A stretch of DNA of 64,000 nt from Candidatus Westeberhardia cardiocondylae. Its GTDB lineage: Bacteria > Pseudomonadota > Gammaproteobacteria > Enterobacterales > Enterobacteriaceae. Shown piece after piece: positions 46,345-55,801 of this stretch. Position 1 is the stretch's first letter; each line of letters starts with the position of its first letter. The position numbers were made by a program, and so were the translations under genes. The stretch lies in NCBI GenBank assembly GCA_001242845.1, contig LN774881.1, positions 468,685 through 532,684 of the forward strand, written 5' to 3'. The notes below the pieces were generated by a model, which searched no databases, was not told the origin of the DNA, and was given only the letters and a program-made list of their open reading frames with translations.

Positions 46345-47706
46345 ATGCAAAATGATCAGAAAATAAATCAACTTAAAATACCTCCACATTCAATTGAAGC
46401 AGAACAATCAATTTTAGGTGGATTAATGCTAGATAACAATAGATGGGATGATGTTTTCGAAAAAATAAACGAAAATAATTTTTTTCATTATTCACATAAA
46501 TTAATTTTTCTAGAAATGCAAAACTTATTAAGTATAGGAAAACCTATTGATTTAATTACCCTATCTGAATCTTTAGAAAAAAAAGGAACATTACAAAAAA
46601 TAGGAGGATTTTCTTACCTTGCTGAATTATCAAAAAACATACCCAGCGCTGCAAATATTATTGCATACGCTGATATAGTTCGAGAAAGATCTATAATACG
46701 AGAAATAATTTCTGTAGCAAATAAAATTGCTGATGCTGGATATAACCCGAAAGGAAGAAATTCTGAAGATATATTAGACTTTGCTGAATCAAACGTATTT
46801 CAAATAGCAGAACATTATTTAAACAGAAACACAGGACCTAAAAATATAAATCATATTCTTAATAAAACAATAAAAAATATAGAAAAACTTTACAATAATC
46901 CATACAATAATGGAATCACTGGAATTTCCAGTGGATATCAAGATGTAGATAAAAAAACTGCAGGATTACAAAAATCAGATTTAATTATAATTGCAGCAAG
47001 ACCCGCAATGGGTAAAACTACATTTGCTATAAATTTGTGTGAAAATATTTCTATGACAGAAAATAAACCAGCACTAATTTTTAGCTTAGAAATGTCTAGT
47101 ACACAAATTATAATAAAAATTATAGCATCATTATCACGTGTTAACCAAACAAAAATCAGAACCGGAAAATTAAAACATGAAGATTGGACCCGAGTGTACA
47201 ACACTGCTAATATCTTGTTAAAAAAAAATAATATATATATTGATGATTCATCAGATCTTACCCCAATAACTTTAAAATCACGGGCTAGGAGAATATTCAA
47301 AGAACATGGAGGTTTAAGTGTAATTATGATAGATTATCTTCAACTTATGCGTGTTCCAACATTATCATACAATAGAACATTAGAAATTACCGAAATTTCT
47401 AGATCACTTAAAGAATTAGCAAAAGAATTACAAGTACCAATCATAGCATTATCACAACTAAATCGAAGTTTAGAACAACGATTCGATAAAAGACCTATAA
47501 ATTCCGATTTACGTGAATCAGGATCTATTGAACAAGACGCGGATTTAATTATGTTTATTTACAGAGACGAACTTTATAATGAAAAAAGTGAAATGAAAGG
47601 AATAGCGGAAATCATCTTCAGCAAACAAAGAAACGGACCAACAGGTACTATAAAACTAACATTCAACGGACAATGGTCAAGATTTGACAATTACGCTAAT
47701 ATCTAA
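46345..47706 (+). CDS. dnaB: Replicative DNA helicase DnaB
   Basis: Hexameric 5'-3' helicase that unwinds the fork. 453 residues (471 in E. coli). N-terminal domain with PPHSIEAEQSILGGLMLDN; RecA-like C-terminal domain with Walker A AARPAMGKTTFAINL, FSLEMSSTQI, Walker B VIMIDYLQLM, ALSQLNRSLEQR and DLRESGSIEQDADLIMFIYR. No Shine-Dalgarno is obvious. Grouped with ssb 630 bases downstream; in E. coli the two also lie in the same map region but not adjacent. Confidence 0.98.
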   Translation: MQNDQKINQLKIPPHSIEAEQSILGGLMLDNNRWDDVFEKINENNFFHYSHKLIFLEMQNLLSIGKPIDLITLSESLEKKGTLQKIGGFSYLAELSKNIPSAANIIAYADIVRERSIIREIISVANKIADAGYNPKGRNSEDILDFAESNVFQIAEHYLNRNTGPKNINHILNKTIKNIEKLYNNPYNNGITGISSGYQDVDKKTAGLQKSDLIIIAARPAMGKTTFAINLCENISMTENKPALIFSLEMSSTQIIIKIIASLSRVNQTKIRTGKLKHEDWTRVYNTANILLKKNNIYIDDSSDLTPITLKSRARRIFKEHGGLSVIMIDYLQLMRVPTLSYNRTLEITEISRSLKELAKELQVPIIALSQLNRSLEQRFDKRPINSDLRESGSIEQDADLIMFIYRDELYNEKSEMKGIAEIIFSKQRNGPTGTIKLTFNGQWSRFDNYANI

Positions 47707-48332
47707 AAATTTATAAACACATTATTTTCCATATATTTATACATAAAAATAAAAATTTTAAATTATAAAAATTTTAAATTTTAATTTATTTAGCTAAAAT
47801 TATTAAATTTATAAAATTAGTACGTACAAATATATAAATAAAAAAAATTTTTTCTCATAAAAACTTTTTTTCAAAAACAAAATATATTTTATTATTCAAT
47901 ATTACAAAAATTTCAATATTTTCCACAATTAACTAATTTTATTTATTTAAAATTAAATTATTCTAAAAATAAATTTCTTTAATTTCAATAACATACAAAA
48001 CAATATTCATAATACTAAATCCAATTAAACATCTTAGAATTATTTAATTACTTTTTTTAGATAAAATATTTTACAAAATAAAGTTATAAATTTATAAACC
48101 AACAAAATTAAATATAAATAATTATCAACACTCAAACTTAATACTATAAATTATACATAAAATCAAATTATTTAAAAGTCGCAATTATATACAAATAATA
48201 TAATCCATTAAAACAAAAAATAAATCTATAACCATATAACTATACAAATAATCATATTTTCTGATAACATCACATAATATAACTCTTTAACATAAAATTC
48301 TATAAAATTTGTAAAACTAGGAGAATATAACA
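47707..48332. other. Non-coding spacer between dnaB and ssb
   Basis: About 626 bases. It starts with repeated A/T words (AAATTTTAAATT-type, about 47755-47790) that can fold on themselves but lack a G+C stem. No gene recognised. Confidence 0.55.
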
Positions 48333-48821
48333 ATGAACAGAAGCATTAATAAAGTTATTTTAATAGGAAATTTAGGAAAAGACCCAGAAATTCGTTATAT
48401 ACCAAACAGTGAAATAGCAATAGCTAACATCACTCTAGCCACTTCAGAAAATTGGAAAGATAAAAAAACTAAATGCATCAAAAAAAAAACAGAATGGCAT
48501 AAAATAATATTATTTGGAAGATTAGCTGAAATCGCAAAAGAATTTTTACGAAAAGGTTCAAAAATTTATGTAGAAGGATCATTACAAACTAGAAAATGGC
48601 AAGATCAAAATGGAAAAAATCATTACACAACAGAAATATTAGTTAATTCTAATGGTACTATGCAAATGTTAGGAAATAATTATGATAATACTATGAAAAA
48701 CAAACAAACTCAAACAAATCATACAAAACTTACAGAAAATAAAGAAAATCTAACCAATATACCAAATAAAAAAAATGAAAACATATCTATAATGGATTTT
48801 GAAGATGATATTCCATTTTAA
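48333..48821 (+). CDS. ssb: Single-stranded DNA-binding protein
   Basis: Binds single-stranded DNA at forks and recruits partners. 162 residues (178 in E. coli). OB fold with [52 protein letters not shown] and the Q/N/K-rich linker. The acidic partner-binding tail MDFEDDIPF is exactly conserved, so it should still recruit replication and repair proteins. Strong Shine-Dalgarno AGGAG 9 bases before the ATG. Confidence 0.98.
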   Translation: MNRSINKVILIGNLGKDPEIRYIPNSEIAIANITLATSENWKDKKTKCIKKKTEWHKIILFGRLAEIAKEFLRKGSKIYVEGSLQTRKWQDQNGKNHYTTEILVNSNGTMQMLGNNYDNTMKNKQTQTNHTKLTENKENLTNIPNKKNENISIMDFEDDIPF

Positions 48822-48922
48822 TTATCAAAATCCTAAAATACAGGAAACATAAAATTTTTTCTATTTTTTTAATCTTCAAAATAAATATAAATTTAAGTAA
48901 CATTTTTAAAAATAAAATATTT

Positions 48923-49354
48923 CTAAATATTAGAAACTAAAGGAAATTTTTTTTCTTTCCAACCAAAGATCCCTTCCTTAAGTACATAAACTCTTTTAAA
49001 ATCATGCGAAATTAAGTTTTCAGCAAAACTGCGAGAAGAAAAACCATTACTACAAACCAAAACAATAGGTTGATTTCTTATCACATACAATGTATTAAAT
49101 TTTTTTGATTTAATTTCTTCTGGAAGAAAATTTATACTATTAATAATATGTCCCCTCTTGTACTCACTTCTACTTCGTAAATCAACAATAACTGCATTTT
49201 CTCTATTAATTAAATTGATAACATCTGTATGAAAAATTTCTTCAACTTTAGAAAAAAAATTCCAAATAAATAAAAATATTAAAAGAAAAAAAAGAACCAA
49301 CCATATCATGCTTAATATAAAATGATTCATAAAAAATTGTGTAATTCTTTGCAT
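48923..49354 (-). CDS. yibN: YibN-like membrane-anchored rhodanese
   Basis: Single-domain rhodanese with one N-terminal membrane helix. The ATG at 49354 gives 143 residues, the same as E. coli YibN, with MQRITQFFMNHFILSMIW matching its N-terminus; the open frame to 49411 is not supported by homology. Helix at about residues 13-32, then the rhodanese fold (AVIVDLRSRSEYKRGHI, FLPEEIKS, YVLKEGIFGW). The loop has the catalytic-type CSNGFSSRS, whereas E. coli YibN has no cysteine at that place. Role uncertain: sulfur transfer or a membrane-biogenesis function. Confidence 0.88.
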   Translation of the reverse strand: MQRITQFFMNHFILSMIWLVLFFLLIFLFIWNFFSKVEEIFHTDVINLINRENAVIVDLRSRSEYKRGHIINSINFLPEEIKSKKFNTLYVIRNQPIVLVCSNGFSSRSFAENLISHDFKRVYVLKEGIFGWKEKKFPLVSNI

Positions 49355-49942
49355 AAACATTTCACACATAAAATCGTAAAAATAAAAAAAATATAAAAAT
49401 ATTATTAACAAAATTAAATTTTAATAAATAAAACACTATTTATACAAAAAAATCAAATATAAAAAATTAAAATCCTCCAAGTATTCTAAAACTGTTACAA
49501 CATAACAAAATTATTAATATACAAAATATATCTAACGATAAAACCAATTTTATCAAACATTTCTTCATAAACCAATTAAAAAAACCAAAAATTTTATAAA
49601 ATTTTCAAACAAACATAGAAAATAAAATAAAACACATGTAAAATTACAAAATAACACATTTTAAAAACATATACATAAATCATAAATTTTATAAAATATT
49701 TTTTATAATTATATAACTTAATAAACTATATAAAATATAATTTTATATAAAATACAAATTGATTTTTTAATTCTAATTGAATATTATTAATTTAAAATAA
49801 AATTTACAAATAAAAAATTCTACACACACTCTAAATAATGAAAATAAAAAATTGAATTCTATATCTTATTACATTACAAAAAAAACAACACAAAATAATT
49901 ACAAAAAATACGATTCTAATTTAATCATTTCGAGATAATACT
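49355..49942. other. Non-coding spacer between divergent yibN and talB
   Basis: About 590 bases of A+T-rich DNA. No gene or RNA structure is seen. It is another junction between blocks distant in E. coli. Confidence 0.55.
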
Positions 49943-50905
49943 ATGATCAACAAACTAAATGCACTACGAAAAATTACAACAATAGTAGCAGATAGCAGTA
50001 ATATACACGATATACACCGCTATAAACCTCAAGACGCAACTACAAACCCGTCTTTAATACTACATGCTATAAACCAACCAGAATATAAAAAACACATAAA
50101 AAAAGCAATATTTTGGTCTAAACAAAAAAATACAAATAATAAAAAAAAACAAGCAAAATATGCAGCAGAATATCTTGCAGTTAGTATTGGGATAGAAATT
50201 CTAAAAATTATTCCAGGACGTATATCAACTGAAATCGATTCTCATCTTTCATATAATATTGAATACAGTATAAAAAAAGCAAAAGATCTGATCAAATTAT
50301 ATAATAACGCAAATATTAAAAATAATCGCATACTTATAAAATTAGCTGCAACTTGGCAAGGAATTCGAGCAGCTGAAAAGTTAGAAAAAGAAGGAATAAA
50401 TTGCAATCTTACATTATTATTTTCATTCGCACAAGCTCGCGCATCTGCAGAAGCAGAGGTATACTTAATTTCACCATTTGTTGGCCGTATTTTAGATTGG
50501 TACAAAAACACTTATCCAAAAAAAAAATTTACAAAAAAAAACGATCCAGGAGTAACATCATTAACTGCCATTTATCATTATTATAAAACATATGATTATA
50601 AAACAATCATCATGGGAGCGAGTTTTCGAAATATCGAAGAAATTTTATCTCTAGCTGGATGCGATAGACTTACAATATCTCCCGTTTTTCTTGAACAATT
50701 AGAAAAAAGTCAAGGAAAAGTAGAAAGAAAACTATTTAAAAAAACAGATAATATAAAACAAAAAAAACCAAAAAAATTAAGTGAAGAAGAATTTCTATGG
50801 ATGCATCACCAAGATCCAATGGCAGTAGATAAATTAGCGCAAGGAATTAGAGACTTTGCTAATGATCAAGAAAAGTTAGAAAATATATTAATAAAAATGA
50901 TATAA
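49943..50905 (+). CDS. talB: Transaldolase
   Basis: Moves a dihydroxyacetone unit from sedoheptulose 7-phosphate to glyceraldehyde 3-phosphate in the pentose phosphate pathway. 320 residues (317 in E. coli). Schiff-base lysine in [15 protein letters not shown], Asp in [42 protein letters not shown] and [10 protein letters not shown] are all present. It heads the block talB-dnaK-dnaJ-rpsT-ileS-lspA-folA-rsmA-surA in E. coli order, which favours TalB over TalA. Weak Shine-Dalgarno GAGATAA before the ATG. Confidence 0.97.
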   Translation: MINKLNALRKITTIVADSSNIHDIHRYKPQDATTNPSLILHAINQPEYKKHIKKAIFWSKQKNTNNKKKQAKYAAEYLAVSIGIEILKIIPGRISTEIDSHLSYNIEYSIKKAKDLIKLYNNANIKNNRILIKLAATWQGIRAAEKLEKEGINCNLTLLFSFAQARASAEAEVYLISPFVGRILDWYKNTYPKKKFTKKNDPGVTSLTAIYHYYKTYDYKTIIMGASFRNIEEILSLAGCDRLTISPVFLEQLEKSQGKVERKLFKKTDNIKQKKPKKLSEEEFLWMHHQDPMAVDKLAQGIRDFANDQEKLENILIKMI

Positions 50906-51403
50906 AATACATCATACTTAAAATCAAAATGTAATCAATTTAAATCAAAACAAATTTAAAAATTTAAGCTTAAATATCAAAATAAAAACCAAAAATAAAA
51001 AAATTTCATCACTAATTATCTCGTACAATTAAATATAAATTTATCGCATTTTTACACATATAAATAAAATAAAACATTCGTATTTACTATCTAAAACCCA
51101 ATATATATAGATCCCAATCTATTTTAACGTAAAATACAACAAAATATTATAATTATTTCAAAACAGTACTAAATAAATGAAAACAAACTTATGACATTCA
51201 CCACAAAAAACTAAATACCAAATTCAAATACTAAACATAAAATTATCAAATTTTATAATATGCAAACCTATATACAATAAATTTCTCATACAAATAAAAT
51301 TATATAATAATACGAAAATTATGCTTAATAACAAATTAAAATAAAAAGAAATTTAATAAAAAATTTTAAACAATACAAAAATAAAATAATATTTTTTTTG
51401 TTA
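50906..51403. other. Spacer between talB and the dnaK promoter
   Basis: About 500 bases, A+T rich, no gene recognised. E. coli has mog, satP, yaaW and yaaI in this interval. Confidence 0.55.
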
Positions 51404-51437
51404 CCCCTTGATGCAGGATCATATTATCCCCATCTTA
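51404..51437 (+). promoter_or_regulatory. Sigma-32 (RpoH) heat-shock promoter of dnaK-dnaJ
   Basis: The -35 element CCCCTTGATG (51404-51413) and -10 element CCCCATCTTA (51428-51437) are 14 bases apart. This matches the E. coli dnaK P1 promoter (CCCCTTGATG, 13 bases, CCCCATTTAG) and the sigma-32 consensus. It is a C-rich island in an otherwise A+T-rich spacer, about 185 bases upstream of the dnaK ATG. The matching sigma factor is encoded at 11701-12561. Confidence 0.9.
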
Positions 51438-51620
51438 GAGTAGTATGGATCACATTATTTAGTATATTTTCTATTATACGTTAGTAAACATGCAATATTT
51501 TTCACACAATTATGTAAAAAATACTGAACCAATGCAGATTCCTTACCAAAAATAATGAAATATACATAAAAATAAAAACTGAAAAATTTTATCAAAATTT
51601 AATTTTGGAGATGTCTTATA

Positions 51621-53534
51621 ATGGCAAAAATCATCGGTATTGATTTAGGTACAACTAATTCCTGTATCGCAATTATTGAAGGTAATAAACCTCGTGTAAT
51701 AGAAAACAGCGAAGGAGATAGAACAACTCCTTCTGTTATTGCTTATACCCAAGAAGGAGAAATATTAGTTGGGCAACCAGCAAAACGCCAATCCATTACC
51801 AATCCAAAAAACACCTTATTTGCTATAAAACGACTAATCGGTCGCCGTTTTAACGACAATGAAATACAACGTGATGTAAATATTATGCCCTATAAAATTA
51901 TCGCTTCAGAAAACGGTGATGCTTGGTTGCAAATTAAAGAACAAAAAATGGCTCCACAACAAGTCTCTGCAGAAGTATTAAAAAAAATGAAAAAAACAGC
52001 AGAAGATTATTTAGGAGAAAAAGTCAATGAAGCAGTTATCACAGTACCAGCTTATTTTAATGATGCACAAAGACAAGCAACGAAAGACGCTGGTCGAATT
52101 GCTGGATTAGATGTTAAAAGAATTATCAATGAACCAACCGCAGCTGCGTTAGCATATGGATTAGATAAAAAAACAGGAAATAGAACTATTGCGGTATACG
52201 ATTTAGGAGGAGGAACATTTGACATTTCAATAATTGAAATTGATCATGTCGATAGCGAGAAAACTTTTGAAGTATTAGCAACAAATGGAGACACACATTT
52301 GGGGGGAGAAGATTTCGATAGCCGATTAATTAACTATTTAGTTAATGAATTTAGAAGATATAATGGAATAGATCTTCGAAATGATCCATTGGCTATGCAA
52401 AGATTAAAAGAAGCTGCAGAAAAAGCAAAAATAGAACTTTCATCTTCGCAACAAACTGACATTAATCTCCCATATATTACAGCAGATTCTACTGGTCCTA
52501 AACATATGAATTTAAAAATGACTCGTGCAAAATTAGAATCACTTGTCGAAAAATTAGTAAATAATACATTAGAACCAGTAAAAGTAGCGTTAAAAGATGC
52601 TGGATTATCAATATCCGATATTAAAGACGTAATTCTAGTTGGAGGTCAAACTAGAATGCCACTAGTTCAAAAAAAAGTTTCTGATTTCTTTGGTAAAGAA
52701 CCCAGAAAAGATGTAAATCCAGATGAAGCAGTAGCAATCGGAGCAGCAGTTCAAGGCGGAGTATTAGCAGGAGACGTAAAAGATGTATTGCTTTTAGATG
52801 TAACACCTTTATCTTTGGGGATAGAAACTATGGGTGGAATTATGACAACCTTAATTTCCAAAAATACAACTATACCAACTAAACATAGTCAAATATTTTC
52901 TACAGCTGAAGACAACCAATCAGCAGTAACGATTCATGTGTTACAAGGTGAAAGAAAACGAGCAGCTGACAATAAATCATTAGGGCAGTTTAATTTGGAT
53001 GGAATTTCTCCAGCTATGCGTGGGATACCACAAATCGAAGTAACATTCGATATTGATGCAGATGGAATTTTACATGTATCCGCTAAAGATAAAAACAGTG
53101 GAAGAGAGCAAAAAATTACCATTAAGGCTTCTTCTGGACTAAAAGAAGAAGAAATTAAAAAAATGATACAAGAAGCTGAAGTAAATGCTGAATCTGACCG
53201 AAAATTTGAAGAACTTATACAAATTAAGAATCAAGGAGACCACTTACTACACAGCACTCGTAAAAAATTAAAAGAATTAGAAAAAGATATTTCTAATAAA
53301 GATAAAATTGAAATTGAAAACTCAATAAAAAATTTAGAATCCGCATTAAAACAAGAAAACAAAAAAAACATAGAAGAAAAAATACAAAAATTGATTCAAT
53401 CATCAAACAAATTAATAGAAGTAGCTCAACAACAAGAAAAATCTAAAAAACAAGAAACTGAATTTACGAAAAAAAAAGACGATAATGTTGTTGATGCAGA
53501 ATTTGAAGAAGTAAAAGATAAAGAAAAAAAATAA
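51621..53534 (+). CDS. dnaK: Hsp70 chaperone DnaK
   Basis: ATP-driven chaperone for folding and heat-shock protection. 637 residues (638 in E. coli). Nucleotide-binding domain: [49 protein letters not shown]. Substrate domain: [27 protein letters not shown]. The C-terminal tail keeps the EEVKDKEKK-type motif. GGAG lies 11 bases before the ATG. Transcribed from the sigma-32 promoter upstream, with dnaJ 98 bases downstream. Less A+T biased at protein level than neighbours, consistent with strong selection. Confidence 0.99.
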   Translation: MAKIIGIDLGTTNSCIAIIEGNKPRVIENSEGDRTTPSVIAYTQEGEILVGQPAKRQSITNPKNTLFAIKRLIGRRFNDNEIQRDVNIMPYKIIASENGDAWLQIKEQKMAPQQVSAEVLKKMKKTAEDYLGEKVNEAVITVPAYFNDAQRQATKDAGRIAGLDVKRIINEPTAAALAYGLDKKTGNRTIAVYDLGGGTFDISIIEIDHVDSEKTFEVLATNGDTHLGGEDFDSRLINYLVNEFRRYNGIDLRNDPLAMQRLKEAAEKAKIELSSSQQTDINLPYITADSTGPKHMNLKMTRAKLESLVEKLVNNTLEPVKVALKDAGLSISDIKDVILVGGQTRMPLVQKKVSDFFGKEPRKDVNPDEAVAIGAAVQGGVLAGDVKDVLLLDVTPLSLGIETMGGIMTTLISKNTTIPTKHSQIFSTAEDNQSAVTIHVLQGERKRAADNKSLGQFNLDGISPAMRGIPQIEVTFDIDADGILHVSAKDKNSGREQKITIKASSGLKEEEIKKMIQEAEVNAESDRKFEELIQIKNQGDHLLHSTRKKLKELEKDISNKDKIEIENSIKNLESALKQENKKNIEEKIQKLIQSSNKLIEVAQQQEKSKKQETEFTKKKDDNVVDAEFEEVKDKEKK

Positions 53535-53632
53535 AATAATTATACAAAGAATTTTATTTATTAAGCTACTTAAATTGTCAAAAAAAACAAAATATTTTTA
53601 AACAGAAACAATAAATTTAGGGAAAATTGAAC

Positions 53633-54763
53633 ATGGCGAAATTAGACTACTATGAGATTTTAGGCGTTTCCAGAAATGCAGGAGAACGCGAAATCAAAAA
53701 AGCCTATAAACGCCTAGCAATAAAATTTCATCCAGATAGAAATCCTGGAAATACTGAAGCAGAAAAAAATTTTAAAAAAATAAAAAAAGCTTACGAAATA
53801 TTAAGTGATCCTAAGAAAAAAACCGCTTATGATCAATATGGGCACGCTGCTTTTGAACAAAACAATATAAATGGAGAATTTACCACATCAAGTAGCGATT
53901 TTGGAGATATTTTCGGGGATGTCTTTGGAGATATTTTCGGAAGAAACAACAGAAAAAAGAAAACTTATAGAGGATCAGATTTATGTTACAATATAGAATT
54001 GTCTCTTGAAGAAGCCGTAAAAGGAACAAAAAGAGAAATTCGTATACCTACATTAGAAACATGTGGCATTTGCAACGGAACCGGAACTAAATCTGGAACT
54101 TTACCTACTTTGTGTAAAACTTGTCGGGGACATGGTCAAATACAAATGCAACAAGGTTTCTTTACTATTCAGCAAACTTGTCCAACTTGCCATGGTGAAG
54201 GAAAAATTATACAATATCCTTGTAATTTTTGTCAAGGAAATGGAAGAGTAGAAAAATATAAAACTTTATCTATAAAAATACCCGCTGGAGTTGACAATAA
54301 TGATAGAATACGATTGTCTGGAAAAAGAGAAAGTGGAAAAAATAGAATACAAAATGGAGATTTATATATACAAATTCATGTAAAAAAACACAAAATTTTT
54401 GAAAGAGAAAACAATGATTTATATTGCGAAGTTCCAATTAATTTTTCCATAGCAGCTCTTGGTGGAGAAATTGAAGTACCGACTATTAACGGAAAAGTTG
54501 AATTAAAAATACCATCGGAAACACAAAGTGGAAAACTATTACGAATGAGAGGAAAAGGAGTCAAATCTATTAGAGATGGAAAACAAGGTGATCTACTATG
54601 TAAAATTGTAGTAGAAACTCCAGTAAAACTTAACGAAAGACAAAAACAATTATTAAAAGATTTAAAAACAAGTTTCGATGGACCTAGCGGAAATAAAAAT
54701 AGTCCAAGATCTAAAAGTTTTCTTGATGGTGTAAAAAAATTTTTTGATAATTTAACAAGATAA
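53633..54763 (+). CDS. dnaJ: Hsp40 co-chaperone DnaJ
   Basis: Stimulates DnaK ATPase and delivers substrates. The ATG at 53633 gives 376 residues, equal to E. coli, starting [13 protein letters not shown]; a TTG two codons upstream is not needed. J domain with HPDRNPG (about residues 33-39), G/F-rich linker [14 protein letters not shown], and four zinc-finger repeats [37 protein letters not shown] lies upstream of the start. GrpE is not in this window. Confidence 0.98.
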   Translation: MAKLDYYEILGVSRNAGEREIKKAYKRLAIKFHPDRNPGNTEAEKNFKKIKKAYEILSDPKKKTAYDQYGHAAFEQNNINGEFTTSSSDFGDIFGDVFGDIFGRNNRKKKTYRGSDLCYNIELSLEEAVKGTKREIRIPTLETCGICNGTGTKSGTLPTLCKTCRGHGQIQMQQGFFTIQQTCPTCHGEGKIIQYPCNFCQGNGRVEKYKTLSIKIPAGVDNNDRIRLSGKRESGKNRIQNGDLYIQIHVKKHKIFERENNDLYCEVPINFSIAALGGEIEVPTINGKVELKIPSETQSGKLLRMRGKGVKSIRDGKQGDLLCKIVVETPVKLNERQKQLLKDLKTSFDGPSGNKNSPRSKSFLDGVKKFFDNLTR

Positions 54764-54814
54764 ATACAAATAAAAATTTGATTTAAAAGATAAAAAATAA
54801 TAAAATAAAAAAAT

Positions 54815-54844
54815 TTCTAATAAAAATAAAACGAAAGACCTTTC
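54815..54844 (-). terminator. Possible intrinsic terminator of rpsT
   Basis: On the minus strand GAAAG and CTTTC (54833-54844) form a small hairpin followed by GTTTTATTTTTATT, a U-rich tail, about 45 bases after the rpsT stop. The stem is short, so this is tentative. Confidence 0.3.
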
Positions 54845-54888
54845 TCATAAAAATAAAATTACAACGAAAATTTTTATTCAAAATAAAA

Positions 54889-55170
54889 CTATATATTAGA
54901 ATTCTTTGTTTTGATAGAATTTATTTTTATCATCAAATTAGATTTATAACGCGCTACTTTGTTCCTGTGAAATAACTTCTTATTTACTTGACGATCTAAA
55001 ATAGGTTGCAATAAAGAAAACGCAGAACTTGCGTTTTTTTTGTCACCATTTTTAATAAAAAAACGAACTTTTTTTATATAAGTCCGAATCATGGAACGTT
55101 GACTCATATTATATTTTCTGCGTTTTTCAGATTGAAAAATTCTTTTTTTACTTGATTTAATATTAACCAT
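54889..55170 (-). CDS. rpsT: 30S ribosomal protein S20
   Basis: Binds 16S rRNA in the small subunit body. 93 residues (87 in E. coli), with the family pattern [58 protein letters not shown]. The extra residues are a C-terminal KTKNSNI tail. It is transcribed against dnaJ, in the same position and orientation relative to ileS as in E. coli. Confidence 0.97.
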   Translation of the reverse strand: MVNIKSSKKRIFQSEKRRKYNMSQRSMIRTYIKKVRFFIKNGDKKNASSAFSLLQPILDRQVNKKLFHRNKVARYKSNLMIKINSIKTKNSNI

Positions 55171-55801
55171 ATTTTCATATGCTCACAAATTTAATAACAT
55201 ACAATAAAATTATTACTCTCGAAATTTTTAAACAAAATAAATCTTTTATAAATTTTTTAAATTTAAAATAAGAATTAAATTTTTAAAATAACTAATTTAT
55301 ATACCAAAACAAAAAACAAAACATATTTTCTATAAAAAATCAACCTTAATAAACTTCATTAATTACGATTAAATTTACAAATTCAAAATGAACTTTATTA
55401 TACCATTATTCTATATAAAATAAAAACTAAAATACGCACACAATTTTATTATTTTAATAATTATTAAAAAATAAAATATATAGAACAATATATTTTATAT
55501 GTTATAAATATAAATCTAAAAAATAAAATGCAAGACTACATTTTATTTAAACTTATATAAACTATTATCATAAAGACAAAATATATCAATTTAATACAAG
55601 ATTTATAAAATATATCATCTTTCATAAGATATTTTAAATTCAATGTATAACATAAACATATTTTATATACAAAAATAATAATTCTAAAATAAAAACAATT
55701 TTTTTAATATGTATTTTACTAATAAGAAGATAATTATTTTCATTTTATTTTATTTACTTATAAAAACATTTTAATCAATTCTATAATGGATTTTAATATA
55801 C
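55171..55801. other. Spacer between divergent rpsT and ileS where ribF is expected
   Basis: About 630 bases. In E. coli ribF (flavokinase/FAD synthetase) sits directly before ileS. No RibF motif such as GNFDGVHRGH is readable on either strand, so the gene is gone from here. Confidence 0.65.

Noticed and set aside
47755-47800. Repeated AAATTTTAAATT words after dnaB, as a possible repeat element or terminator
   Set aside because: Pure A/T low complexity without a G-C stem or periodic spacing; expected by chance at this composition.
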